Assembly (NCBI GenBank): GCA_021827805.1
Contig: JAKAUG010000048.1
Location: 1 to 18,269, forward strand
Source: Bacillota bacterium
Lineage (GTDB): Bacteria; Bacillota; Sulfobacillia; RBS10-35; JAJYVN01
Length of the DNA: 18,269 nt
Direction: 5' to 3'
Shown: one piece after another, positions 1-7,837 of the stretch
How the letters are laid out: each line of letters opens with the position of its first letter
Position numbering within the stretch: position 1 is the first letter of the stretch
Program-made: the position numbers and the translations under genes
Notes under the pieces: generated by a model
Databases searched by the model: none
Told to the model about the DNA's origin: nothing
What the model saw: the letters and a program-made list of their open reading frames with translations, nothing else

Positions 1-57
1 GGACTTGCTTGACAAACCCAGACAACCTCCGTTCGTGCCGCCCCTGCCGGGGGTAGA

Positions 58-89
58 GATCCGCTTCGGGCACCCGAAGTCCGCGGATC
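58..89. repeat. Long imperfect palindrome, 13-bp stem
   Basis: Arm GATCCGC (58-64) pairs with GCGGATC (83-89), and TTCGGG (65-70) pairs with CCCGAA (73-78). A CA tip and a four-base bulge GTCC (79-82) complete the structure. It lies about 220 bp beyond the cysI stop codon in non-coding DNA. No T-run follows on either strand, so a classical intrinsic terminator is unlikely. It could be a REP-like element, a structured RNA or a protein-binding palindrome. Confidence 0.5.
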
Positions 90-170
90 ACCAGCAGGGA
101 GTCGCGATGCGCCTCTCGCGGGGCAAGCCCCTGTGCCATGCACGCACCGCCAGCAACCAGCCCCACCACT

Positions 171-190
171 GCATCCCCTTGCGGGGATGC
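171..190. repeat. Perfect hairpin, 8-bp stem and 4-nt loop
   Basis: GCATCCCC (171-178) and GGGGATGC (183-190) are exact inverted copies around the loop TTGC. It is one of several stem-loops packed into positions 58-302 (others at 58-89, 120-131, 241-262 and 286-302), a stretch with no recognisable gene. Confidence 0.5.
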
Positions 191-240
191 GCCAGGGCAT
201 CGGACCTTTGCCGGGGCATCCCGATCTCCGGTTAGCCCCG

Positions 241-262
241 CCCGGAGGCTTCCGCCTCCGGG
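241..262 (-). terminator. Stem-loop downstream of cysI, possible terminator
   Basis: CCCGGAGGC (241-249) and GCCTCCGGG (254-262) form a perfect 9-bp stem with the loop TTCC. It begins about 45 nt after the cysI stop codon on the minus strand, the right place to end the cysJI transcript. No T-tract follows the stem on that strand. It may therefore act as a Rho-assisted or RNA-stabilising structure rather than a standard intrinsic terminator. Confidence 0.4.
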
Positions 263-307
263 GCAGCCTGTTCAAGGCCGGAGGCCCGAGCTTGCCGGGC
301 TCCCCCG

Positions 308-2026
308 TCAGCGGGGCTTCCCCTGGGGGACGGCCGGCTCGGATGCGGGATCGCCGTGGAAGTCCGTTCCCCCGCGCACCGACCGCACGTATCCGGCCCG
401 CACCACGAAGTCTCCGAAGTGTTCCCCCGCGGTGCGTTCACGGGCGTAGTGGTGCAGGATCGGGCGCAGGGCGGCCAGGATCTCCGCCTCTGCGATGTTC
501 TCGCGGTACAGACAGTTCAGCCGGTCCCCGCGGAACCCGGCGCCCAGGTAGAGGTTGTATCGGCCCGGGGCCTTGCCCGTGAGACCGATCTCTCCCAGGT
601 ACGGCCGGGAGCACCCGTTGGGGCAGCCGGAAACGCGCACGATGATCTCCTCGTCCGCGAGGCCGGCCTCGGCCAGGATGGGCTCCAGCTTCTCGAGCAA
701 CTGGGGGAGGTAGCGCTCGGACTCCGCCATGGCTAGGCCGCATGTCGGCAACGCGACGCAGGCCACCGCCCCCCGGCGCAGTGCCGACCGCCGCGCGCCC
801 TCCCCGAGTCCATACTCCCGCACCAGCCGTTCGATGCGCGGCCGCTCCGCCGCGCATACACGGGCCACGATCAGGTTCTGGTTGGGCGTCAGGCGGAAGT
901 CACCCCGGTGGATGCGAGCGATCTCCCGCAGCCCCTCCAGTGCCTCCTGCCGCAGGCGGCCGCTCTCGACGCAGAGCGTAAGATGATGGCTGCCGTCACT
1001 GCCCTCGACCCAGCCCAGGCGGTCTCCCGTGGACTCGAAGCGGTAGGGCAGCTCGGCGGCCAGCTCCCACCCCAGACGGCGGTTCACTTCGGCCGTGAAC
1101 CAAGCGAGGCCGCGGTCGCCGATGGTGTACTTCAGCCGGGCATGTTTGCGGTTGCTGCGATCGCCGAAGTCGCGCTGCACGGTGAGGATGGCCTCGGCGA
1201 CGGCGATCAGCTGATCCGTGCGGCAGGAGCCGATCACCCGCGCCAGTTCGGGGTAGGTCGTGCGGTCGCCGTAGGTCATGCCCATCCCGCCGCCCACCGC
1301 GACGTTGAAGCCGATCAGGGTGTCGCCCTCGGCGATGGCGATCAGTCCAAGGTCCTGGCTGAACACGTCCACATCGTTGCTTGGCGGCACGGCGATCCCG
1401 ACCTTGAACTTGCGCGGCAGGTAGGTGGGGCCGTACAGCGGCTCCTCGTCCCCCCGGCTGTCCACGACCTTCTCGCCATCCAGCCAGATCTCATGGTAGG
1501 CCGTGGTCCTCGGTCGCAGGTGCTCGCTGAGCGCCTGGACATGGGCATACACCTGGCCGTGGAGATCTGAGACGTATGGGTTCGGGTTGCACATCACGTT
1601 GCGGTTGACGTCCCCGCAGGCGGCGAGCGTGGAGAGGAGGATCTCGTTCATCCTGGCGATCGTCGCCCGCAGGTTCCACTTCAGCACGCCGTGGAACTGC
1701 AGCGACTGGCGGGTGGTCAGGCGGAGACCGCCGTCGCCGAAGTCGCGTCCGACCTGGTCCAGGGCGAGCCACTGTTCAGGCTGCACAATGCCGCCCGGTG
1801 CCCGTACGCGGACCATGAACTGGTAGGCTGGCTCCAGCTTGCTGCGCCGGCGCTCGTCCCGCAGGTCGCGGTCGTCCTGCTGGTAGGTGCCGTGGAACTT
1901 GAGCAGTTGGACGTCGTCTGTGCGCACCGCCGCCGTGAGGGGGTCCTGGAGGCTCTCACGGATCGTGCCGCGCAGGAAGTCACTGCCAGCCTTGATGCGT
2001 TCCACATCGCTCGGCTGACCGGACAT
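308..2026 (-). CDS. cysI: Sulfite reductase [NADPH] hemoprotein beta-component
   Basis: CysI reduces sulfite to sulfide with six electrons in assimilatory sulfur metabolism, using a coupled siroheme and [4Fe-4S] cluster. The 572 residues match the E. coli length of about 570. The four cluster cysteines are present: C423-x5-C429 in ACVALPTC and C468-x3-C472 in SGCPNGC. Their spacing matches E. coli C434/C440/C479/C483 with a constant offset of 11. Other family blocks are [10 protein letters not shown] near residue 105, [12 protein letters not shown] near 140 and KFKVG near 206. The ATG at 2026 is preceded by a strong TAGGAGGTG Shine-Dalgarno site whose TAG is the stop codon of cysJ, so the genes are translationally close (11-nt gap). 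Electrons should come from CysJ upstream. No frameshift or missing ligand is visible. The assignment is firm. Confidence 0.96.
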   Translation of the reverse strand: MSGQPSDVERIKAGSDFLRGTIRESLQDPLTAAVRTDDVQLLKFHGTYQQDDRDLRDERRRSKLEPAYQFMVRVRAPGGIVQPEQWLALDQVGRDFGDGGLRLTTRQSLQFHGVLKWNLRATIARMNEILLSTLAACGDVNRNVMCNPNPYVSDLHGQVYAHVQALSEHLRPRTTAYHEIWLDGEKVVDSRGDEEPLYGPTYLPRKFKVGIAVPPSNDVDVFSQDLGLIAIAEGDTLIGFNVAVGGGMGMTYGDRTTYPELARVIGSCRTDQLIAVAEAILTVQRDFGDRSNRKHARLKYTIGDRGLAWFTAEVNRRLGWELAAELPYRFESTGDRLGWVEGSDGSHHLTLCVESGRLRQEALEGLREIARIHRGDFRLTPNQNLIVARVCAAERPRIERLVREYGLGEGARRSALRRGAVACVALPTCGLAMAESERYLPQLLEKLEPILAEAGLADEEIIVRVSGCPNGCSRPYLGEIGLTGKAPGRYNLYLGAGFRGDRLNCLYRENIAEAEILAALRPILHHYARERTAGEHFGDFVVRAGYVRSVRGGTDFHGDPASEPAVPQGKPR

Positions 2027-2037
2027 GGGTGCACCTC

Positions 2038-3825
2038 CTAGTACACGTCGCGCAGGTAGCGCCGGGTCCGCTGCAGCTCCGCGAGATAGGCCTCCGCCTG
2101 GTCAGGGTCGAGTCCGCCCTGGCGCCCGACGATTGCCAGCAGCGCCCGGTGCACATCGGGGGCCATGCGGTCCCTGTCTCCGCACACGTACACCGAGGCC
2201 CCTTCCCGCAGCCAGGCGTACAGTTCGCGCTCATGCTCCAGCATGCGGTGCTGGACATACACCTTGTTCGGTCCGTCCCGGGAGAAGGCGATGTCCATGC
2301 GGGTGAGAACCCCCTGCTCGACCCAGCGCAGCCAGTCGGTCTGATACAGGAAGTCCGTCCGGAAGTGGCGATCCCCGAAGAACAGCCAGCTCGGGCCCCC
2401 GCCGCCGGTCTCCGCGCGCTCCTGAATGAAGGCGCGGAAGGGCGCGACACCCGTGCCCGCGCCGATCATGATCAGCGGGGTCGCGGGGTCAGACGGCAGG
2501 CCGAAGTTCGGATTCGCCTGCACGAACACGGGCAGGCGCTCGCCCGGCTCCCGCACCGCGAGGTAGTCGGAGCAGACCCCCCGCCGCGAGCGTCCGTGGG
2601 CCCGATAGTCCACCAGGCGCACGGTGAGGTGCGGTTCCTCCGGATACGCCGCCGGTGCGCTGGCGATGGAATACAGGCGGGGCGGAAGTCTGCGCAGGGC
2701 GCCCACGCAGACGGGTGCCGGCACCCCCCGCAGCGAGAAGTCGCGCAGGAGGTCCACGAGGTCGCGACCTGCGACGTAGGAGCGCAGCTCGGCCTCCCGT
2801 TCCGGCCGCAAGAGATCGCTGAGGGGGCCCGCGCCGGTGACCTCCGCCAACCGCGCGAGCAGGGGCCGGGTCAGGACGGTGAGCTCGTACCGCTCCGTGA
2901 GGGCCTCCACCAGGGGCATCCCGTCGTCCAAGGACGCGTTCGGGTCCCAGTCGGCCGCCTGGATCAGCTCCTCGACGAGGTCGCGCCGGTTCCTGGCATG
3001 GACGCCGAGCGCGTCGCCGGGCTGCCAGGTGAGACCGGAGCCCGCCAGCGAGATCTCCACGTGCCGGGTCGAGCGGTTGGAGCCCCGGCCGCTGAGCTCG
3101 ATGTTCTCCAGGATCTCGGCCGGGAAGGGCCGGGAGCGCCCATAGTCCGGGCTCGCCACCGGGCTCGCGACAACCTGGGGCGTCCTCTCCGGGGCCAGGA
3201 CGGGGCTCGCCGGGGCGCCAGCCTCGGCGCCCAGGGCCGCCAGCACGCCCCGCATCCACGATTCAGCCGCGTCGTCGTAGTCCAGGTCGCAGTCGGCCCG
3301 CGGGTGCAGGGGCGTGGCACCCAGCTCCCGCAAGCGCTCGTCCATGTCCCGGCCCGTCTTGCAGAAGTGCTCGTAGGAGCTGTCTCCCAGGGCCAGGACC
3401 GCGAAGCGCAACTGGGCCAGCTTGGACGCCTTCCGGCTGGTCAGGAATTCCACGAAGGCGACGGCGTTGTCCGGCGGATCGCCGTCCCCCTGCGTGCTGG
3501 TGACCACCAGCAACCGCCGTTCCTGGGTCAGGCGCCGAGGGTCGTAGTCGCGGAGGGAGTGCACCGTGACCGGCAGGCCCTGTTGGCGGACGCGCTCCGC
3601 CAGCTGTTCGGCCAGGGCCTTCGCGTTGCCGGTCTGGGAGCCGTAGACCACGGTCACGGCCGCCGCGGGGTCGGGAGCGGCGACCGGAGCCGGCGCTGCA
3701 GTGGACTGCGCGTCCTGCCACCCGGCCAGGTAGCCGCCAAGCCAGCTGCGCTGCTCCGCCGTGAGCGTGGGCAGCAGACGTTGGGCCAAGTCGGTCTGCG
3801 CAGGGCTCAGTGGACCCGCGATCAT
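2038..3825 (-). CDS. cysJ: Sulfite reductase [NADPH] flavoprotein alpha-component
   Basis: CysJ passes electrons from NADPH through FAD and FMN to CysI. Order of domains: a short N-terminal extension, an FMN-binding flavodoxin domain beginning near residue 57 ([15 protein letters not shown]), a connecting and FAD-binding domain with RLYSIAS and GVCSDYLA, and an NADPH-binding domain with [16 protein letters not shown]. It ends YLRDVY, like E. coli CysJ. I chose the ATG at 3825 ([10 protein letters not shown]), giving 595 aa against about 599 in E. coli. A GGGGTGGA stretch lies just upstream. The frame stays open upstream to a TTG at 4008, but those extra 61 residues look non-protein-like. A GTG at 3837 is another option. 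cysI follows 11 nt downstream, so the two form an operon. The function is firm and only the exact start is uncertain. Confidence 0.95.
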   Translation of the reverse strand: MIAGPLSPAQTDLAQRLLPTLTAEQRSWLGGYLAGWQDAQSTAAPAPVAAPDPAAAVTVVYGSQTGNAKALAEQLAERVRQQGLPVTVHSLRDYDPRRLTQERRLLVVTSTQGDGDPPDNAVAFVEFLTSRKASKLAQLRFAVLALGDSSYEHFCKTGRDMDERLRELGATPLHPRADCDLDYDDAAESWMRGVLAALGAEAGAPASPVLAPERTPQVVASPVASPDYGRSRPFPAEILENIELSGRGSNRSTRHVEISLAGSGLTWQPGDALGVHARNRRDLVEELIQAADWDPNASLDDGMPLVEALTERYELTVLTRPLLARLAEVTGAGPLSDLLRPEREAELRSYVAGRDLVDLLRDFSLRGVPAPVCVGALRRLPPRLYSIASAPAAYPEEPHLTVRLVDYRAHGRSRRGVCSDYLAVREPGERLPVFVQANPNFGLPSDPATPLIMIGAGTGVAPFRAFIQERAETGGGGPSWLFFGDRHFRTDFLYQTDWLRWVEQGVLTRMDIAFSRDGPNKVYVQHRMLEHERELYAWLREGASVYVCGDRDRMAPDVHRALLAIVGRQGGLDPDQAEAYLAELQRTRRYLRDVY

Positions 3826-3987
3826 CGCCTGTTCCACCCCACTCTCGCCAGGTGGCGGAGCAAAGACCACTCCTGGCTCTCCGACGAGGGATGACGCCGC
3901 TCCGCGGCCCGCCACCCCTCTGGACCCCGCAGGGTCGTCAGCACAGAACCCAGGGACCCGGCGGCAGGAGACAGGGGATGCATGAGA

Positions 3988-4026
3988 GTAAACACCGCTA
4001 TTCCTCAATGTTACAGGGTAAATACC
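3988..4026 (-). promoter_or_regulatory. Paired direct repeats upstream of cysJI, candidate operator/promoter zone
   Basis: GTAAACACC (3988-3996) and GTAAATACC (4018-4026) are nearly identical 9-mers starting exactly 30 bp apart, about three helical turns. They sit in a short AT-richer island within very GC-rich DNA, 160-200 bp upstream of the chosen cysJ start. This is a plausible promoter region with paired regulator sites. I could not place convincing -35 and -10 boxes, and the regulator is unknown. Confidence 0.3.
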
Positions 4027-4158
4027 ATGGGATCCACCGAGCCGTCAAGGGTGCCGCGTGTGTACGGCCGGATGGGCGCCTGGCCCTGGACCTTCGGAGG
4101 AATCCCGGCGTCGCCGGCCGCTTGAGGGGAAGCAGCTGGGTGCGGGGGGCCGGAGGCC

Positions 4159-5300
4159 CGTGGCCAGAGAGCCGATTGGGGTGAGCTTCGGCCCCAGATC
4201 GCTGCCGATCACGTTGGCCAGGGCCACGGTCGACGCCGTGGACGCCCGTGGCCTGGATGGCCAGGGCGTTGACCATGACAGTCGGCATGTTGTTCATCAC
4301 GGCCAAAGGCCGGCCGCAAGATAGCCGGTGTAGAGCACAGACGCCAGAGGGCCGTGCCGCTGTGCCCACTCAAGCGAACGGCCGACCAGGGCGATCAGGT
4401 CGGCGTCCCGCAGACCGAATACCACGACATACATGCCGATCGAGAAGACGACGATCTTCCACGGAGCCTCGAGTACCAGATGGCGGATGTTCACCGCCGG
4501 GCTGCGCAGGGCGAACAGGAGCAAGAGGATCGCGGCCCCGCCGGCGATGGCCGACACCGGCAGATGCAGGGACTGGCTTGCGAGGTAGCCGGCCAACAGC
4601 AATGCGAGCACCAGCCAGGACAGGCGGAAGAGCCGCGGATCGCGGATGGCGCTGGCGGGGCTGCTGAGTCCGTCGGTCGGCACCGTATGCGGCAGAGCGC
4701 GCCGATACAGCAGGTACAGCGCGACCAGGCTCGCGGCCAGCGCGGCGAGGTCGACCGGCAGCATGCGGGCGGCGTAGGCGGCGAACCCGGGATGGAAGAA
4801 GTCCGCGGAGACGATGTTCACCAGGTTGCTGACCACCAGGGGCAGCGAGGTCGCGTCCGCGATGAACCCACCCGCCATCACAAACGCCAGGACGGCGCTC
4901 GCCGGCAGCCGCAGGGCCTTGACCTGCTCGCAGATGATGGGCGTCAGGATCAGGGCCGCGCCGTCGTTGGTGAACAGGGCGGCCACCAGAGCCCCCAGCA
5001 GGAGGCTGAAGACGAACAGGCGCAGCCCGCTGCCGCGGGCGGCCCTCGCCATGTGCAGTGCGGCCCACCCGAATAGGCCGATGGCGTCGAGCACCAGTGA
5101 GATCAGGATGACCGCCACGAAGGTCACGGTGGCATCCCACACCAACTCCACGACGCGTGCCGCGTCCGTCAGGGACACGATGCTCAGGACGCCAGGGCGC
5201 CCCCGGCCGCGGCCGGCCAGCCGATGGATAGGCCCCGCGGCTGGCAGATGACCAGGACCAGGACAGCGGCAAAGAGCAAGAGGGCCAACAGACCGTGCAT
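4159..5300 (-). pseudogene. arsB: Broken arsB, arsenite efflux membrane protein
   Basis: ArsB-type permeases export arsenite. This copy is broken into pieces. It begins well: the ATG at 5300 has an upstream GGAGGGT site and encodes MHGLLALLLF and CQPRGLSIGWPAA. A one-base loss near 5188 ends that frame. The middle frame then carries most of the protein, with FTNDGAALILTPI, AGGFIADATSLPL and SNLVNIVSADFF. A second one-base loss near 4310 (after YTGYLAA) shifts the frame again, giving VMNNMPTVMVNALAI. A third lesion near 4230 moves it to ANVIGSDLGPKLTPIGSLAT. Homology stops at about 4159, so the usual last 45-55 residues, including a transmembrane segment, are missing. Programmed frameshifting cannot explain three shifts plus the truncation. 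Real decay is more likely than sequencing error, since neighbouring long genes are intact. Confidence 0.85.
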
Positions 5301-5383
5301 TGTACCCTCCGGGTGTGTGGGCCAGGGTGCCGGGACACGGTGCTCGACCGGGCCCCGGTGCAGCCGCGACGGGGCGCTGGCGC

Positions 5384-5781
5384 TCAGGTGTCCGGGTGGT
5401 GAACGGGCCTGCCGGCCGAACGCTGACCGGATGGGGGGAGATGTTCGGTCCACGGGCCTGGGGGCGTGGGCGCCCGGGGTTCACCGCAATCCGCCCCTGC
5501 TCCCGCCAGTGCGGACTCCAGCTCCGACGGTAGCCAGACCTCCTCCAGCACCGCTGGGGCCAGGGCCGGAAGGCCCTCACATGCGCGGTAATAGACCCAC
5601 ATCCCACGACGCTGGTCCTGCACCAGGCCTGCGTCCTTCAGCCTGCGCAGGTGGGCACTGGTGGCCGGCTGGCTGATGGGGAACAGAACTCCCCTCGATG
5701 CAACAGGGCCAGGAGCTGCAGCCGCGTCTCGTCGCCCAGGGCTCGCAGGAGGTCCACGGCCTGGGACACCGCTGTGCTCAT
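5384..5781 (-). pseudogene. arsR: Broken arsR, ArsR-family metalloregulator
   Basis: ArsR repressors bind DNA as winged-helix dimers and release it when As(III) or Sb(III) binds a cysteine cluster. The ATG at 5781 opens MSTAVSQAVDLLRALGDETR and LQLLALLHRGE, a normal start for the family. The frame then breaks near 5680-5690. The next frame resumes at ISQPATSAHLRRLKDAGLV and RRGMWVYYR, the recognition helix and wing. Only 11 nt separate the GE and ISQ codons, where relatives have about 33 nt (roughly 11 residues such as LCVCDLVAALG). The deletion is therefore about 22 bp. It removes the CxC metal-binding segment and causes the frameshift. The shifted frame reads to a stop at 5384, longer than usual. 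It lies directly upstream of the broken arsB on the same strand. Confidence 0.8.
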
Positions 5782-5788
5782 GCCATAA

Positions 5789-5815
5789 CCATATCACGAT
5801 GTCCATATCTCGTGA
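5789..5815. promoter_or_regulatory. Candidate ArsR operator between arsR and the divergent hydrolase gene
   Basis: CCATATCACGA (5789-5799) is repeated with two mismatches as CCATATCTCGT (5803-5813). The same block holds an inverted repeat, TCACGA (5794-5799) and TCGTGA (5810-5815), with a 10-nt spacer. It begins 8 bp upstream of the arsR start codon. An AT-rich dyad at this position is typical of autoregulated ArsR-family genes. It looks intact although arsR itself is broken. Confidence 0.45.
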
Positions 5816-5919
5816 CCGGTCGTTTCGCCGCTGTCGTGTCCCGCAGGTGGCGGCAACGATGCAGGCGAAAGGACGAACCTCGTCGCGGAGCCGACCGTTG
5901 CGCTGGGGGAGTGAGCGGG

Positions 5920-6747
5920 TTGCGCATCCGTCTTCTGGGAACTGCGGCCGCAGAGGGTTGGCCGGCCCTGTTCTGCCGCTGTCCGCACTGCCGCCGTGCC
6001 CGGGAGGCGGGGGGCAGAAGCCTGCGCAGCCGGGCGTCCGCCAACGTGGACGGGATCTTTCAGTTCGACTTCGGCCCGGACAGCCAGCACCACGTGCTGG
6101 GCGGCAACGACCTGTCGGCGGTGGAGCACCTGATCTTCACACACTCCCACACCGACCACCTGTACCCGGGGGATCTGGCCATGCGTGTGCCCCCGTATGC
6201 CCACGGGCAGGACCGGCCGCTGTCGGTCTACGGCAATGATCGGGTTGTGGCTCGCCTCGGTGCGGCGTTGGGCGATGTGACGCGCCTGGGGCTCGAACTG
6301 CATCAGATCGAGCCCTTCCAGGCGGTCGCCGTGGGGGACGCCACACTGGTGCCGCTGATCGCCGACCATGATCGCCATGAGACCTGCCTGATCCACCTCT
6401 TCGGGCACGAGGGCCGCTGGCTGCTGTACGGCCACGACACCGGATACCTCCCGGAGACGACGTGGGCATTCCTCGGCACGTGGGCCGCCGCGGGCGGACG
6501 GCTGGACGTGGCCTTTCTAGATTGCACCAACGGACCCGGTGAGGGTATGCGCTTCCACATGGGGCTGGGGGGAGGCGCCAGGGTCCGCGAGCGCCTGCTC
6601 GACCTCGGTGCCGCCCGTGGGGACACCCGTTTTGTGCTGACGCACTTCTCGCACAACGGAGGCCTGCTGCACGAGGAACTCGTGGAGCGAGCTGGCCCCC
6701 TCGGCTTCGAGGTCGCATACGACGGCATGGAGATCCAGGCTCTGTAG
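5920..6747 (+). CDS. Metallo-beta-lactamase-fold hydrolase, PhnP-like
   Basis: This is a metallo-beta-lactamase-fold enzyme of the kind related to PhnP cyclic phosphodiesterases, probably cytoplasmic because it has no signal peptide. The metal motif THSHTDH is at residues 74-80 (H75, H77, D79, H80). Further likely ligands are H150, D173 (GHDTG) and the histidines of THFSHNGG near 242-245. The N-terminus has LLGTAAAEGWP followed by a cysteine cluster (C19, C21, C24 in FCRCPHCRRAR), resembling the extra zinc site of PhnP-type proteins. I prefer the TTG at 5920, since it gives MRIRLLGTAAAEGWP and has GGGGGAG 8 nt upstream. A GTG at 5911 is possible. It diverges from the broken arsR across the candidate operator. 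The substrate is unknown. Confidence 0.85.
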   Translation: MRIRLLGTAAAEGWPALFCRCPHCRRAREAGGRSLRSRASANVDGIFQFDFGPDSQHHVLGGNDLSAVEHLIFTHSHTDHLYPGDLAMRVPPYAHGQDRPLSVYGNDRVVARLGAALGDVTRLGLELHQIEPFQAVAVGDATLVPLIADHDRHETCLIHLFGHEGRWLLYGHDTGYLPETTWAFLGTWAAAGGRLDVAFLDCTNGPGEGMRFHMGLGGGARVRERLLDLGAARGDTRFVLTHFSHNGGLLHEELVERAGPLGFEVAYDGMEIQAL

Positions 6748-6769
6748 GTGTCGTTGAAAAACGCGCGTA

Positions 6770-6991
6770 CTAGACGCCGACCCAGAGCCTGGGCATGGGA
6801 CTGCCCTGGGACCCATGGCCCGTAGGCGGAGGAGGTCCAGGGTTCCCGAGAGGTGGGCGGTGCGGAGAGTCGTCGTGGATGCTGTGGACGAGCAACGTGT
6901 TGAGCAGTGCTGCGATGTGTAGCAGGTGGTTCCTGCCGCGCATGGTCTTCCAGTCCGGGGAGAAGGTGTGGTGGCACGGCGGACGGCGATC
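6770..6991 (-). pseudogene. Probable transposase C-terminal remnant
   Basis: Between 6970 and 6881 the minus strand encodes 30 residues starting HTFSPDWKTMRGRNHLLHIA and ending LLNTLLVHS. This resembles the C-terminal helix of DDE transposases that have a block like 'EH.FS.DW.AM...HLL.IAHLLN'. Downstream, a different frame near 6770-6740 encodes LVRAFFNDTY, which also looks transposase-like, so frameshifts are likely. The upstream catalytic part is not recognisable. The fragment abuts the 3' end of the hydrolase gene. Family assignment is uncertain and rests on recalled resemblance only. Confidence 0.3.
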
Positions 6992-7316
6992 TCCCGGAAC
7001 GCCACGCCCCCCGCGCGCCGCCCGCGCGCGGACCGGGGAACCGACCAAGGAGAGTTGCCCAGCCCTGGGGCGCCGTGCGCGCTGTAGGACGCACACAACC
7101 GAGGGTGGGCCGCCCAAGCGGCCACGGACACGGGAAGCGAATGGAGCGACGTGGTCGGACTTGCACCGCCATCGTCCCGCTGGTGGCGGGCCGTGCTGCT
7201 CCTTGCACCAACGCCGCGCCTGACCACTTCGCTGACCGCCCCTTTCCCTCCTGCGCCGTGGTGAAATCCGCGGCGGCGTCGCGCACAGGGATCGAACGCG
7301 GGGCCTGCACCATGAA
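6992..7316. other. Stretch without a recognisable gene
   Basis: About 325 bp lie between the transposase-like remnant and the RtcB-like remnant. Several frames are open, as expected at this GC content, but none shows a family motif, a good ribosome-binding site or protein-like composition. It is best read as degraded sequence. Confidence 0.5.
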
Positions 7317-7547
7317 GTGCGTGATATCCGCATTCGGGGGAATCCCGACGAACGTACCGCGGCCCAGGCCGCGCGGCGTGCGGAGCTCCGGCGGCAGCTC
7401 GGGTCTGCATCAAGGCCGGTGGCCACGTTGGTGACGGCGTGCCCCAGGGCCGTCATTGCCCACCGGGACGCGGTCTGGCCCTCGGCGGTCAGTCTGAACA
7501 TCGGCTGCGGCATCAAGCCCGTGCGCACGGTGGTCTTCGGGCTTGGC
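7317..7547 (+). pseudogene. RtcB-like RNA ligase N-terminal fragment
   Basis: The reading frame contains RGNPDERTAAQAAR and, after a weakly conserved gap, VIAHRDAVWPSAVSLNIGCG followed by IKPVRT. This resembles the RtcB family block 'G.VAYRDAVSPSGVGYDIGCGNKAVRT', which binds the catalytic metal. Here the metal-ligand Asp of DIGCG is replaced by Asn (residue 61), while the Cys remains. The preceding block with 'D.H.GYG.PIGG' is missing or scrambled. The frame stops at 7646 with no further homology, whereas RtcB proteins are usually 380-480 aa. No good ribosome-binding site precedes the GTG at 7317. I read it as a non-functional remnant. An unrelated chance match is possible. Confidence 0.4.
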
Positions 7548-7752
7548 CGGGGAACTCGCTCCGCCCATCCGTCCTCGACCGAAGCAGGGCATCGACTTCG
7601 CGAGCCGAGAACGGCCTTGGTCTGTGAGAGGCGGGTGGTCGACTGAAGCGGACCCGCGTTTTCCCCGCGGTACCGTGTGCGGATGGAGAAACCCAGTCGT
7701 CTTGCCGTCTGCCCTGTTGAGGACGCCTATCCGCATCCCATGACGCCATCAT

Positions 7753-7767
7753 CCCGCCGCGGGCGGG
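7753..7767 (-). terminator. Short GC-rich stem-loop downstream of the 199-aa gene
   Basis: CCCGCC (7753-7758) and GGCGGG (7762-7767) form a 6-bp stem about 70 nt after the stop codon of the minus-strand gene. No T-tract follows, so its role as a terminator is only positional. Confidence 0.25.
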
Positions 7768-7837
7768 GTATGCCAAGCACCAAGGTCAAGTCCATGGATG
7801 GAGGCAGGGCGGGGGCCCTGTGTGATACAGACCGTGT

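Noticed and set aside
9..37. TTGACA at 9-14 as a plus-strand -35 box
   Set aside because: No -10 box lies at a suitable distance and no plus-strand gene follows.
2029..3894. Long open plus-strand frame opposite cysJ
   Set aside because: It is antisense to a clear cysJ, with an Arg/Gly/Pro-rich product and no motif. It is a by-product of high GC.
3826..4008. Upstream extension of CysJ to a TTG at 4008
   Set aside because: The extra 61 residues are unlike CysJ N-termini, and the ATG at 3825 gives the normal family length.
4159..5300. Programmed frameshifting as an explanation for arsB
   Set aside because: There are three separate frame changes, no slippery site was seen and the C-terminus is missing. 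ArsB is not known to use frameshifting.
7281..7305. tRNA T-loop-like sequence (GTTCGATC on the minus strand)
   Set aside because: The bases on either side of the loop do not pair into a T-stem, and no acceptor, D or anticodon arms can be drawn around it.
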